From Rutstroemia sp. NJR-2017a BVV2 (lineage: Eukaryota > Ascomycota > Leotiomycetes > Helotiales > Rutstroemiaceae): DNA of 64,000 bases. The stretch covers positions 186,001 to 250,000 of the forward strand of contig NJPS01000055.1 in NCBI GenBank assembly GCA_002946415.1, written 5' to 3'. Positions 1 to 10,896 of the stretch are shown here, one piece after another (within the stretch, counting starts at the first letter, position 1; each line of letters starts with the position of its first letter). The notes under the pieces were generated by a model. It ran no database searches. It saw only the letters and a list, made by a program, of their open reading frames with translations, and was not told where the DNA came from. A program made the position numbers and the translations under genes.

Positions 1-1532
1 GATATCCGCATATGGCTAACTGTCTACCCCACGGCCACAGCCTGAGGTACACTGACAGATTTGATGACCCTTACATAACTCGAGGTGTCTATTTATGGGG
101 TGATTTTTGCGACCTTCCTATGCTTCATTTTGCTTCTGCTGCCGATCTCTCGACTGTAGTCATTGGTTTGCTAAAGATGAATCATAAAGTAGACCGTGTT
201 GACGGGCATAATAATACAGCTCTTCATCAGGCATGTCGATTTGGCCACGTACGGATTGTCGAGATTCTACTCAATGCAAACGCCGAGACGGAATCAGAGA
301 ATGATCGTGGATATACCCCTCTCGCAGAAGCAATAGAAGACGAGCAAAGAGAAATCGTCGAGATGCTAGTTCTAAGGGGTGCAAGTATCAACAAACTCGT
401 TCCGAATGTTGGAACCCCTATATACATAGCCGCCAAATCAGTTTATGCAAGTATAGTACAGCTACTGCTTGACAATAAGGCTGATTCTAATGCTCAAAGA
501 AATGAACGGTGTAGTGCACTTCAAGTTGCAGCAAGTAAAGGTTATGTGCATATTGTACAGCTCCTTCTTGACAATAAGGCTCATATCAACACTCAAAGAG
601 ATGAATTAGCTATTGCACTTCAAGTTGCAGTAAAGGGAGGTCATGAGCATGTTGTACGGCTCCTGCTTAAAAAAAATGCTAATATTGATTCTCGAGGTAT
701 ATTCGGTAGTGCGCTCCAAGTTGCAGCAAGTGGAGGTCATGAGCATCTTGTACAGCTCCTTCTTAAAAACAAGGCTGATGTCAATGCTCAAAGGGGCGGT
801 GCTTTAAAAGTCGCAGTGATGTATGGCAACGCATCTATAGTGCAAATGCTTCTCAACAACGGTGCTGATGTTAACATCCAGGGAGGAAATTACGGCAATG
901 CTCTTCAAGATGCAGCATTTATGGGCTTTGGGCACGTTCTTAGGCTATTACTTGGTGCTAAAAATCAGCTGAACATTCTCCATCCCTACTTTACACTCTC
1001 AGATGCTGTTAGAACGCAAGACGTATCTGCGAAAGCGAAATTTCTTCTTGATCGCGCAGATGAAATACGCATTTTTCACGGCAACGTAGATGAGGGACAC
1101 GAAGATGTAGTTCGTTTGGCACTTGATCGCGGCATGAGAACAGATTTTCCCTGTGGCTCACGAGGTTATGCCATACACATTGCGGCACGTTCAGAGAAAA
1201 TGGACATACTTTCTCTCCTTGTTGAGAGAAGCAGGAGTGATGTACACTTGAAGGATAAAGAAAGTCGCACAGCCCTTGGAATAGCCGCAATGCAGGGTCA
1301 TGTGCATGCTGTCAAGTATCTGTTGAAGCATGGTGCTGATCCATTCACAGTGGACATTAATAACATGACTCCCCTGATGCTAGCAATGGAAGGGCCCGGA
1401 AGGGAAAAGAACTTGGCTGTGGAAGTGATCAAAAAGCATATATCAAGTCGGTTCGCGAATGAACACAAGGCCAACACAAGGAATAAACTCTTGCATGTTC
1501 CTAGAGAAGCTGTGGACTCAAGCTTCTTCTAG
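1..1532 (+). CDS. Ankyrin-repeat protein, probably 5'-truncated by the window edge
   Basis: The reading frame is open from the first bases of the window to a TAG at 1530-1532. The first ATG is at 12, giving 506 residues, but no in-frame stop precedes it, so the real start may lie outside. From about residue 35 to 480 it is a run of ankyrin repeats with units of about 33 residues, recognisable by the T/SAL-x-A-A-x-x-G-H-x-x-(I/V)-V-x-x-L-L pattern and the closing N-x-A-(D/N/H)-(I/V)-N. The central repeats from about 440 to 870 are very alike at DNA level, which suggests recent internal duplication. No enzymatic domain is visible. In fungi such arrays often form the C-terminal half of NACHT/NLR-like or patatin-like proteins, so this may be the sensor tail of a larger protein. 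That is inference. Function is otherwise unknown. Confidence 0.8.
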   Translation, partial: YPHMANCLPHGHSLRYTDRFDDPYITRGVYLWGDFCDLPMLHFASAADLSTVVIGLLKMNHKVDRVDGHNNTALHQACRFGHVRIVEILLNANAETESENDRGYTPLAEAIEDEQREIVEMLVLRGASINKLVPNVGTPIYIAAKSVYASIVQLLLDNKADSNAQRNERCSALQVAASKGYVHIVQLLLDNKAHINTQRDELAIALQVAVKGGHEHVVRLLLKKNANIDSRGIFGSALQVAASGGHEHLVQLLLKNKADVNAQRGGALKVAVMYGNASIVQMLLNNGADVNIQGGNYGNALQDAAFMGFGHVLRLLLGAKNQLNILHPYFTLSDAVRTQDVSAKAKFLLDRADEIRIFHGNVDEGHEDVVRLALDRGMRTDFPCGSRGYAIHIAARSEKMDILSLLVERSRSDVHLKDKESRTALGIAAMQGHVHAVKYLLKHGADPFTVDINNMTPLMLAMEGPGREKNLAVEVIKKHISSRFANEHKANTRNKLLHVPREAVDSSFF

Positions 1533-1681
1533 CCCACGTCACTATGCGGGACGATTACTCAGCCTAAGACTTATGACTCAGACCTCAAGTCCGAATTTCC
1601 CCATAAGAAGGGAATGTTGGCTCTCGAATCTCCCCCAATATCTCACACTCCCAAGACATCCCACCCTTCACTGAAGATAAA

Positions 1682-2790
1682 ATGTCAACAGCATCACTAG
1701 AAACCATCGCAGCCTATTTCCCCGGGCCAACAAAAGATCCTACCAAGATTTCGGACAGTCTGATTGCTCAGATCAGACATAGAATCGACCTCGTATGTGT
1801 TTCTCTTTCTCAATGATCATTGATCTCATCACGCCTATTGATTGACAACGTAACAGGTAGACTTTTGGGAAATCCCACCCTCTTCACATGTCCTAGAAAT
1901 TGGCTGTGGCCAAGGCGATACCACAATCGTGCTCGCCGACAGAGTTGGTCCACACGGTCACGTTGATGCTTTGGATCCTGGTGCACCCGATTATGGTATT
2001 TGCCTCCTCTTTTCATTTCCTCCTTCCCAGATGAAGTATATAAGTTTCTACTATCATCTGAATGAACAAGAGCCGGCCCAGTTAACTCACCATAGGCTCA
2101 CCACAAACGCTCTCCTCTGCCCAGGCTCAGATAAAGTCCTCCCCTATAGGAAACCGCATCGCATTCCACAATGCCTTCCCTATCCCCTTCTTGCATCAGC
2201 AATCCCAAAATCAAGCACCCCTCCAACCTAATTCCGAACACACTACACCCCAAAACACCAAAACATACTCCCACATCATCCTCTCCCACTGCTCCTTCTA
2301 CTTCTCCTCCCCCAACGATCTCTCCCAAATCATCACCGAATGCGCAAAATGGAGCGACAAAATCTGCTTCGCCGAATGGAGTTTACAGGCTCAGGAAATC
2401 GAGATGTTGCCTCATTTATTGAGTGTGCTTTTGCAAGCCACGCATTTTGATAGGAATAAAGAGGGAAATGGGAATGTGAGATGTATTAGAAGTCCGGAGA
2501 GGGTGAAAGAGGTGTTTTTGCAAACGGGATGGAAAGTGGAGAAGGAGAGATTGAAGGGCGTGGAGAGTGGGGTGAGGGATGGTGAGTGGGAAGTGGGGAA
2601 TGTGAGGAGGTGGTTGAAGGGGAAGGTGGAGGGGAAAGGCGGGGGAGAAATGGAATTGGGGTTGAAGGCAATGTATGATGCTATGGAGACGAGTGTGCAG
2701 AATGTGGAAGGTGGAGTGAAATGTGTGAGATCGATGGATGTTTGGGCTGCTGTTTTCGTACGGGATAGAGGAGTTGGGGAAGGTAATTAA
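1682..2790 (+). CDS. Class I SAM-dependent methyltransferase, three exons
   Basis: Exons are 1682-1792, 1857-1995 and 2096-2790, giving 314 residues. The first intron has a GTATGT donor and a CAG acceptor; the second ends in TAG. Residues 50-57 hold the glycine-rich SAM-binding motif LEIGCGQG, followed by an acidic residue in VDALDPG that would bind the ribose of SAM. These mark a Rossmann-fold methyltransferase. The middle segment before the second core strand is rich in Gln, Pro and Ser. The acceptor substrate cannot be read from the sequence. It resembles the small-molecule or protein methyltransferases common in ascomycete genomes. It starts 149 bases after the ankyrin gene on the same strand. 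The family call is safe; the substrate is unknown. Confidence 0.85.
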
Positions 2791-2913
2791 AATTTCTTGG
2801 CGGTTGTTTGTAGTCACGAAATCGAATCGAACACGGCCAGAAGAAAAACCATCATGGTTTTTATTTTCTAATGGGTTGCGTCTATCCTGGTGACGACGTC
2901 CCTCCTTGGTTCC

Positions 2914-3705
2914 TCATTCAAAGTGTCCATTGACATGATGTGCTACAGCCATCTCATCCCCCTCGAATTCTCCACAAACAGGGCATACACTCATTGCTGA
3001 TGTGAAACCCGCACTCGTAGCAGTACCTGTATCATGCGTCTCCTCCCTATTCTCCTCTTCAAGACCATCTCCTTCGACCTGTTCTTCACTTCCGCCATCC
3101 ACACCCGGACCCGCACTGCCTCTCCTTCCGCCTTTCTTCCCTTTACCTCTCCCTTTCACAACCACATAATCTTCCAAACTGACACCTGCATCAGCTGCCG
3201 GTTCAGCTATCTCATCCTGCCGAAAATCACCATATCTCCTATCCAAAAACCCACCCCCTCTTCCTCTCCTTCCTCTGCCCCTCCCTCTACCGCTCCCCTC
3301 CCCTCTTCCACCAGCAACCCCCTCCCCATCTTCCCCCAGCCTGACTTCTTCCCTTCCCCCATCCCCACTATTCCCCCAAGCCCCTCCCCTATTCCAATCC
3401 TCTCCCGCACTACCCTCTACCCCACCTTCCCCCTGCCCCTCCCCCTCACTCAAAACACCCTGCACCCTCCCCACTCTCCCATCCCTCAATCTAACCTTCA
3501 CACCCCTCGGATGTTCCCCCCTCGTCAGAATCTCCCCCACGACCCCTTGTACTTCCCTCCCCGTCCCCTGGTCCTGCTTTAGCACTATCGATACACGTGT
3601 TACGCCCGGGTGCAGCAGCGTTATTGAGGGGACTGGATGGTATGCTGGACGGCTATTCCCTCGTCCACGACCGCGACCTCTGCCGCGGGATGGGGTTGAA
3701 TTCAT
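2914..3705 (-). CDS. YwbE/DUF2196-domain protein with RG-rich N-terminus and C-terminal zinc finger
   Basis: A single exon of 263 residues. Residues 6-16 form an RG-repeat tract typical of RNA-binding or arginine-methylated proteins. Residues about 31-85 match the YwbE (DUF2196) domain: a VSIVLKQDQGTG segment, then ILTRGEHPRGVKV and GRVGRVQ, the conserved core of a small bacterial protein family of unclear function. The middle is low-complexity Gly/Glu/Arg. The C-terminus (about 238-263) has CPVCGEF then H-x4-H, a CX2C...HX4H finger similar to ubiquitin-binding zinc fingers. Together this suggests an RNA- or ubiquitin-related adaptor, but that is inference. The opposite strand is strongly Pro/Ser-coding in several frames because of the low complexity; those frames are shadows. 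Confidence 0.8.
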   Translation of the reverse strand: MNSTPSRGRGRGRGRGNSRPAYHPVPSITLLHPGVTRVSIVLKQDQGTGREVQGVVGEILTRGEHPRGVKVRLRDGRVGRVQGVLSEGEGQGEGGVEGSAGEDWNRGGAWGNSGDGGREEVRLGEDGEGVAGGRGEGSGRGRGRGRRGRGGGFLDRRYGDFRQDEIAEPAADAGVSLEDYVVVKGRGKGKKGGRRGSAGPGVDGGSEEQVEGDGLEEENREETHDTGTATSAGFTSAMSVCPVCGEFEGDEMAVAHHVNGHFE

Positions 3706-4242
3706 ATGTTATGCGGGGAGTGATGGTGATGTTTTGATGGGTTGGGATTTTGGTGGGAAAAGTTAGTGGAGTTGGAAGCGTGGTTGCGGTTGCGTCATTC
3801 AAGAGAGGAAGTAGTCGGAGATTGCGATATGCGTGAAGGAATATATCCTGAGTCCAATTGTGGCAAGAGATTATCTGTTCAATAGCTGGATCTATAGCTT
3901 GTGCATTTTGGGAGTGAGCGCAAAAAAGGGTAGAAAGTTTACGAAAGGCACGTGATGTTACCATTCGTGTCAGGTGATATTTTTGCTATTTTGTAAGAAT
4001 TTCGAGCAATTGCATCAGTTTGGCCAGGAGAATAATCGAATATGTTTTATTAGACGATTAAGATGTATATATCCATTACACATTCTCATTAAGTCATAAG
4101 TCGTAATATCCTGCCCCTCCAATTACACCTAACGCTCGTCTCCTTCCCCTTCAAACAACCATAACTCATTATTCCTCCTACCGGGCGACCACCATTACTA
4201 CTCCATATAAACGGCTTACCCGCATAGTTCGTCCCCAGTTAT
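3706..4242. other. Intergenic, 537 bases
   Basis: Lies upstream of the YwbE-domain gene and downstream of the permease gene. An open frame at 3653-3964 on the minus strand overlaps the start of the YwbE gene but lacks any domain. Nothing else is recognised. Confidence 0.6.
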
Positions 4243-6139
4243 CTAATAAGCAAATCGTCTGTCGTTCCCCACGATCCTCTTGTTCCTCCAAGCATAATAC
4301 AACCTCAACCCCACACAACCCACCGCCACGAAAAACAGTAGTCCAGCATTAACCCACTATCGCCGCGTCTTAATTAGCGGACCATTCCCTAACAAGGCAA
4401 CATCAAAAATAAAAAGGAACAACTCACATGACCCAAAGGATAACCCTGTTTCGCCTGATCCGCCTTATAGATCCAAACGCCTGCAATCTGTCCCGGTGCA
4501 CCAACCGAAATATTCAAGGCAATAGCAAGACCGATACTAGCCGTAGAGAAGAGATTTGAAGACAGGAAACCGAGAAGGGGCGGGATGCACGAGAATGCAC
4601 CGGAGGCAGCGACAATTAGACAGCCGTAGCGGGAGTTGTAGGAGTGGGGTGGGAGGAGAGCGGATGCGGTGAAGCCGGCGGCGCCGATTGCGGCCATTAC
4701 TGAGGAGTGCAGGGCGCGGCTTGGCAGTGTTAGAGATGTGGAATTTTAGGATGCGGATAAGTCATTGAAGATAGAGATAGGGAAGGAATGAACTTACGCG
4801 TTAAAGTGGTCAGCAGACCAGGAAACGAGGATTGTTACAACGTCTAGATAGTGGTCAGCGCAATGAGCACAGTAATTGAAAGTGGTCAGACTTACATGCA
4901 ACAGCATAAGGGGGCACCGTCATCAATTGAGCCTCAAGGTTCTTGTAACCAAGACCAGCTGTAATACTTGGCGTGAAGAGAGATAAACTCGAGAATGGTG
5001 TCGAAATGCCAAAGTAGATCTTGACAACCTATTAGCTTCAGACCATTACATCGTGCGGCGGAACTTACAGCATAATGAGCATACAATCTCCACTCGCAAA
5101 GAGTCTCCTTAGCCTCACGCCATGTCAAGCCCTGATCATGACCTTTAGATCCCTCGCTAGCCAATCGACTAGTCGCAAGCTCTTTCTCTTCCGCCGATAA
5201 CCACTTCACAGTCTCTGGATAGTCTGGAAGTAAGAAGAATACCAGAATTGACGATAGACATGAAGGTATCCCCTCAATAATGAACAGCCATCTCCAAGCG
5301 GACATTCCATGAGTGCCATTCATATGGCCAACACCGAAGGCGATTGCTCCTCCAAAGGCACCTGCAAGGGTAGCAGAGGCAAGAATAAATGCGACGCGAA
5401 TCGAGCGCTCAGAGGTGCGATACCAAAAAGTAAGGTAGTATACCAGACCTGGGAATAGACCTATGTAGATTGTTAGTGAATGGGTGCTGGAAGGAACACG
5501 TGAGACTGTACCGGCTTCGAATGTTCCGAGAAGAAACCTGACTGCTGTAATTCCAGCAAAATTATGAGTGAATCCCAGCCCAATTGTCATAATACCCCAC
5601 GAGAACATGAGAAAAGAGATCCATTTGCTTGGGCTAAGCTTCTTGAGGAAGTAATTGGATGGTACTTCGAAGATAGCGTAGGCGATAAGGAAGACCATAA
5701 GAGCAATTCTGGGCAGCGTTAGAGTAACTCTCTCCTGTTAGTCTGACGCACCTGACTTACATATATTGGTAATTGGTCATGTGCGTGTCTGAAAGTAAAT
5801 CATCATGGGTGACCGCGTTGAGTGTTTTGGCATTTCCTAGAGCTACATGAGCCTCGATGACTTGAGAGTTAGTGGTCCCGATACGTACCAATATTGGAGC
5901 GGTCGAGGTAACACAACAAGTAGATACCAGCTGAAAGAGGTACGATTCGAAGATCTTGCTTCCATACCAATGCCTTCGTCCTTGCTGGATCTTCCTCTAC
6001 GATAGACACCACGTCTCTTTCTTGGTCTGCCTAAATCTAGTTAGAAAAGAAAATATTTGTGATTCCAGGTGTATGTTACCTCCTTTCTCAACTCCTCAAC
6101 AGGGATATGTTCTCGATTCCCCATCACTGCTAGGCCCAT
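4243..6139 (-). CDS. MFS permease of the anion:cation symporter family (Dal5/TNA1-like), nine exons
   Basis: Reading on the minus strand, exons are 6139-6080, 6030-5889, 5842-5761, 5708-5512, 5460-5069, 5019-4896, 4843-4798, 4719-4428 and 4356-4243, giving 482 residues with every junction in phase. The N-terminal half carries the family signature DLRIVPLSAGIYLLCYLDRSNIG, here shown only in part as LDRSNIG, then AIFEVPSNY and FLLGTFEAG. The C-terminal half has DHFNARALHS and the GQIAGVWIY helix. About 12 membrane helices are expected. Known members import allantoate, nicotinate, pantothenate, biotin or other organic anions across the plasma membrane. The specific substrate is not visible. The C-terminal cytoplasmic tail is short. 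The gene is divergent from the neighbouring small membrane protein. Confidence 0.88.
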
Positions 6140-6708
6140 ATTCAATACAACGATGATAAAATCTCTACTTGATACACTGAACAAGTAAACGATTTATACA
6201 TAAGACGCGAAGGAAAAGATGTAAAGAAGTTCACACCGCTGTCATAATCACGAGTCATTAGCCAATTTTAGTCCTTTCCTAAGTAGAGTTAAGCAAGCGG
6301 GGAAAGTTCTATCACATTGATTGTCCAATCAATTGTATCCGGTGCGAAATTGGCTTATCTGCACTCGGGGTCTGGGGTAAGCCAACGAGGACTAGCGTAG
6401 ATTTTATGCAGGCACACGATAGATCTTTCATAAAAACATAAAAGCAAATGCCGATAGTTTCTAATTTGTGGCTGGCGGGGTGGCTGAGAAGAAGGACACT
6501 CGCTTCTTGACATCAAACATACAAGATTCTGCAAAGTTGCTGAAATGGATACGCCAAAGTTGTTGCCAGGACCATATGAATGGAATGATTAACATGAATG
6601 ATTGCTTCACAAATTTTGGGCGCAATTGGGCATCGGAATTATAGCACTGTTTGAGGACAGGACCCCGCGCAATACAGGTGATCGAAGAAGTAGTCTCTTC
6701 AATCCAGC
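6140..6708. promoter_or_regulatory. Divergent intergenic region, 569 bases
   Basis: Must carry the promoters of both the permease (minus) and the coiled-coil membrane protein (plus). I see no distinctive operator or repeat in it. Confidence 0.5.
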
Positions 6709-7508
6709 ATGTCCATTCAAGACAGTCCTCTTTCCATTACCTCCAGCATCGCGGGCATTCTGACATTCGTAGCTGCCATCGCTGCAGCAATATACGTCCG
6801 CTTTACATATCTCCGCAATGCCGACAGCGAATATTTCCAAGTTAAAGCTTCTCTCTCATGGTACAAGACCGAATCGGCTTGGCTCCATGATTTGGTCCAT
6901 GCAGCTGATGGACCAAAAGCGCGCTCCGGAAATGAGATGGAGTATCAGATGTACGTGTTTGTGATGGAACAGCTTGGACAACTCGAAGAGAGATTACTGG
7001 AATTGGTTACAGAAACAGAAATCTCTGCTAATACGCAGGGGTCGAGAAGATGGACTCTGGTACCAAAGGGGATGGCGTCAAGAGGAGGCGTGGCTATGTC
7101 GTGGCTTGCTGTTAGGACGAAAGCCTTGGAGTTGGTCAGACAGAGAGATGCACTGGGTGCTAGAGTTCTGTTTTCGCAAATGAGTATGATGTCTTCGTAA
7201 GTAGTTGGAATTCATTTTTTAGATGAGCAAGAATTAACATGCTTAGACGAGTTCGCGATCAAGAATCACGAGCTAAGAAGCAAGAAGATGCCAACAGGGA
7301 AAGACTGGATCGTCTTGAGACTATGGTCTATTCTCAACATGAGAAATTGGATCGACTGGAATCTCTGGTATATCGATTGATGCATCGCACTCGACTTGCT
7401 TCAGAGACAGAGCCCCAATTTAAGGGCGACACGATTAACAAATACGATTTCTTTACTGTTCGTGAGAGACGTAGATCTCTACCAGATACAAGCAGTACGG
7501 GTTCATAA
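6709..7508 (+). CDS. Membrane-anchored coiled-coil protein, two exons
   Basis: Exons are 6709-7196 and 7247-7508, giving 249 residues. The intron uses GTAAGT and TTAG. Residues about 10-32 form a hydrophobic helix (SSIAGILTFVAAIAAAIYV) that would act as a signal anchor. The rest is cytoplasmic or lumenal and charged. In the second exon a heptad-like repeat (RLDRLETMVYSQHEKLDRLESLVY) predicts a short coiled coil. The C-terminal tail is basic. No known catalytic motif is present. This layout (N-terminal anchor, Trp/Tyr-rich segment, C-terminal coiled coil) recurs in uncharacterised fungal proteins. Its role is unknown. It converges on the next gene with 128 bases between stops. Confidence 0.7.
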
Positions 7509-7636
7509 TTTTGGACGATATAATACCCCAGCATAATGGCCTCACATTCCGTCCAGTTGGAAGAAAGCTGTCGAGCTAGGAATGTCGAATACCTGTCGCG
7601 AGCTAAGACAGAATCTAAATTCGATATATTGAACAG

Positions 7637-8314
7637 CTACAGGAACGCAAACCCATTCAGCTTGAGATACGCCACACATATCAGAGCGCTTGGCACTGCC
7701 CAAAGGATATGCAGTTCGATAACTGACCATACCCAAAGACACCCTATCGGCGGCGCTTGTTTCATCACAGCAAAATACCCATGTTCATTTGTAGCATATA
7801 TGAGATAGCATCCAGCGCAGATACTGACTGTGAAGAAGAATAGCGAATGTACGATAGAGTGTATTCGAGGAGGAAGCCGAGGCAGTATTTTCGAAGGTTC
7901 TTGATGCGGGTGAAGTGTATATACTAGAAGCCAGATAACTGATATTGCCAGTCAGCCAGCCAGCTCGCGCTGCGAGGACTAGAAGGTGTAATATAACATA
8001 CCTGGAAATGCTTGCGCAGTCCGCGAGACAATGTCCCTCCAGACTAAGTCGACGGCGTATTGATGTGTAACCAGTACATCTAATGTGAAATGTAGCATCG
8101 TAAGGCTGATGGTCCAGAGGATAGAATCACCCAACCTCCCAATCAATATTTCCTCCCCTTCCGCATCCAGCTCGGCTTGTCGGTCCTGTTGCGCTTTGGC
8201 TAACCCGCGTTTCTGCGCAATCTCGAGCAACGTTTCAACCGAAGGGTCAGGACCGGATCTGTCTGGTTGTTTAAGCTTGAATTTTGTTTCTTTTTCTTTT
8301 CGTTGTCGTGCCAT
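7637..8314 (-). CDS. Conserved fungal multi-pass membrane protein, two exons
   Basis: Exons are 8314-8002 and 7938-7637, giving 204 residues. The N-terminus (about 1-55) is basic and then acidic, with a helical segment rich in Ala, Gln and Glu. It is followed by about four hydrophobic segments: WTISLTMLHFTLDVLV, a helix joined across the splice (VIWLLVYTLHP), HSLFFFTVSICAGCYLIYA and the C-terminal WVWSVIELHILWAVPSALICVAYL. The pattern resembles a widespread ascomycete family of about 200-residue ER-type membrane proteins (I think of DUF7719, tentatively). No catalytic residues are apparent and the function is unknown. Confidence 0.72.
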
Positions 8315-8940
8315 GATATCGATTGTTTAACGGAAGTCTTATGATTCGCGATTATGAATATCTCGCTGCTTGGTGTAAGACAAGTATTCGGTGTTCGTTT
8401 TCTGTTGCCAGATGTGAAAATTATTGGTAGCCTTCGAACTAGCAATATGGAAGGCTGAATGTCCCTACAATTTTAATTGGCCTAGCCTAGCTTTACCCCT
8501 GAGCCAGTAGATAGCGCAAGGCTACCACTCTCAACCTTACAAAATAATCGAGAACCATAAATCGAGAACCAAACTTCAACTTTTCCTCTCAGTCGCTTCT
8601 TTGTGAATTGGATAAAATCATATAAAATTGCAGTCTTACCCTGTGGTCTTCGTCGCGTTCTGGTCTAAACCCCACAAGTTGGAAAGCATTGCCGAAAAGA
8701 ACGAGCAAAGCGCGTTCTATCAATTCGACAACCATCCAAGAATCATAAGTTCAAGTAAACCTTGATAAATCTAGCCAAACAGACCTGTCGCCAGCAAAGG
8801 CGACGAAAAGCTCTTCCGGGTATCCTAAGGCTTCCAGTATGGTAATTACAAATCCAGCCATATATATATTACCAGCGTGTTACTCTCTCTCACATTCCTC
8901 TCGACCTGAGATATACACTCTGCTCCTCTTGAATCGTTCA
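8315..8940. other. Intergenic, 626 bases
   Basis: Upstream of the preceding minus-strand gene and downstream of the next minus-strand gene. It is AT-rich in places. No gene or RNA is recognised. Confidence 0.5.
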
Positions 8941-9617
8941 TTATCCTAATATGACACCGCCCCGTCTCTCCCATGTGGTCACATAGCCAGCCACATAGCA
9001 CAATACATCCGCAAAAACGAGCGCAGGCGCCAGGACGTAAGAAAACAAAGCAACACCCACGAATGTAAACAATGTACCAGTTGCTAGAAAGAATGCGACA
9101 AAGCCCCAAACGAAAACCAGGAAGGCGATAACGAAGTCGAACCCTTGACGTCCCACGCTAGAAAGGAAAATCAAATGTTAGTCCGCGGCGTAAGGTAAAA
9201 AAATTCATCCCCTCCCTTCACTTCTTCTCTGGGTGTGGGAGCACAAGCCAGGCCGGCAGACCGAAAGAAGGGAATGAAAACCACCTACCTAAAATTCCCA
9301 ACCTGCCTCTCCCCCCTCATCACGTCCAGCCTATGCAATCCCACCCCCATACACCACAGATTCAGCAAACTGAATATAATGCCCAAAAATATAACGCCAT
9401 CGGAGAGAATGAACGCATAACCAAAGTTGAGAAAAATATGTGTAATGAACGCCGCCACGCAAAAGATCTTACGCGTCCGCGCCCCGCTCGACGAACTGGA
9501 GAAATTCCACGCCTTGAGCCATTGCAGGAAGGTTTGGCCGTCGGGAGTTGTCGAGTCGGGAAGGCCGATGTTTATCCCGCCCCAGGAGGTGCGCGTGTAG
9601 GTGAGGATGCCGATCAT
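8941..9617 (-). CDS. Small tetraspan membrane protein, MARVEL-like topology, two exons
   Basis: Exons are 9617-9289 and 9157-8941, giving 181 residues; the 131-base intron uses GTAGGT and CTAG. After a polar N-terminus of about 50 residues there are four hydrophobic segments: IFCVAAFITHIFLNFGYAFI, VIFLGIIFSLLNLWCMGVG, FDFVIAFLVFVWGFVAFFLA and VGVALFSYVLAPALVFADVL. Four helices with short loops and an Arg-rich connecting loop (GLHRLDVMRGERQ) are reminiscent of fungal MARVEL-type proteins of the plasma membrane or eisosomes. I cannot confirm that family without a profile search. No signal peptide is visible. The 5' flank is a purine tract (about 9640-9700 on the plus strand), that is a CT-rich leader in the transcript, common for fungal promoters. 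Confidence 0.7.
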
Positions 9618-10896
9618 GATTTTTTTCTTTTTTGAGTGAGAGACGGAGAGAGCGAGGGAGAGAGAAAAAGAGAGAGAGGTAAGACGGAAAGGGAAGGGAA
9701 GAAGAGTGAAGTCTTATGAACAGAAGATGTCCTTTGGAGGATTATATTTTCTTGACATTATGCCTAGGATGCGGCGCAGCCTTGTCGGCTGGTTGCCTGG
9801 AATAGGAAAGTAAGCTCCCGATAGAGATTCGGTACAGTATCCGTGGTGAATTCGGGTCTTTTACAGTATGCCTTGCGTGAGCAGGGAATAAGTAGAAAGT
9901 ATGTGGGCCCCCTTAAAGGGGTTAGGGAAGCGGTCCGGAAGGTGGTCCAAGTTTGGCGACGCATTATCTTCATGGAAGATCTTTTGCACGAACATCGTCC
10001 AAATTACGGCACCAGTAGAGATGAAACGACACCAGATAGTTGAGAAATATTACTAGCACAAATCTAATACTAGTCAGATGCTCGGAGCAACACTTTGGGC
10101 CCTGTTGGAAGCAGGTCACGTGGTTTTCATTTCTGGCATAAGATCTTACATCGGAAATTAGTAAATCTCCGACTTCGAATGTGTACAGCTTACTGCGGGT
10201 TTCAACTCAAGTATTTGACGCACTGTATTTCAGGTCTGCATATAACTCGAGACTAGTGTCTCGTGATCAAAAATCCGAGGGAAGTATCGTTCTGTGGGCT
10301 CTAGCTGTTGATGTCCTTGCTTTCCCCATAGTCTATACTGACTACCGACGAAACAAGGAAGCCCAGTGGTATTCGTCGTTCAGTTCTTCTTATCATATCA
10401 AAGATTTTGCGTAATGGTGAGATATTCGTACGGCATATGCAGACTAGGGTTCAGCAAATTTATAGGTGTGAAAAATAGTCGACTGGAGGGGATGTGATGT
10501 TACAAACTTACAGCACTCAGCAAGTGTTTGGGGTAACTTAATTACTTCAGCCTCTCGTTCTACACCGAGGGACATTGTCGCTGTTGCTTGGTGGGGTGGG
10601 ATGTGCTTGTCATACCTGGCTACCCTCGATGCGGTACACCGTACGCCAGTACCTAAGAATTGTAGCAGTGTAGGAGTGACTTCAAATGTCTCAGTTTAGT
10701 AGACCCATATTCATCCAGAAGTCACTCAATCCATGACTTGGAAGTCATCCGAGACATGGTACATACGATGCTTATGTTCATACTAAACAAAACCTGAATC
10801 GCAACAAGACTACGTTACATTGTGCTCTCTATCGAAGTGTTCCTTCCCACTCTCCGTGAACACGACTCCACGAGACTCTTTAACATTCCCAACAAG
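9618..10896. other. Intergenic, 1.28 kb
   Basis: Contains the GA-rich leader of the tetraspan gene at its left end. The rest shows only short open frames without domains or codon bias. No RNA gene is recognised. Confidence 0.5.

Noticed and set aside
2416..3582. Pro/Ser-rich open frames opposite the methyltransferase and YwbE-domain genes
   Set aside because: They mirror the low-complexity codons of the real genes and contain no domain.
3653..3964. Minus-strand frame of 103 codons upstream of the YwbE gene
   Set aside because: Overlaps the true start in another frame and shows no domain or splice link.
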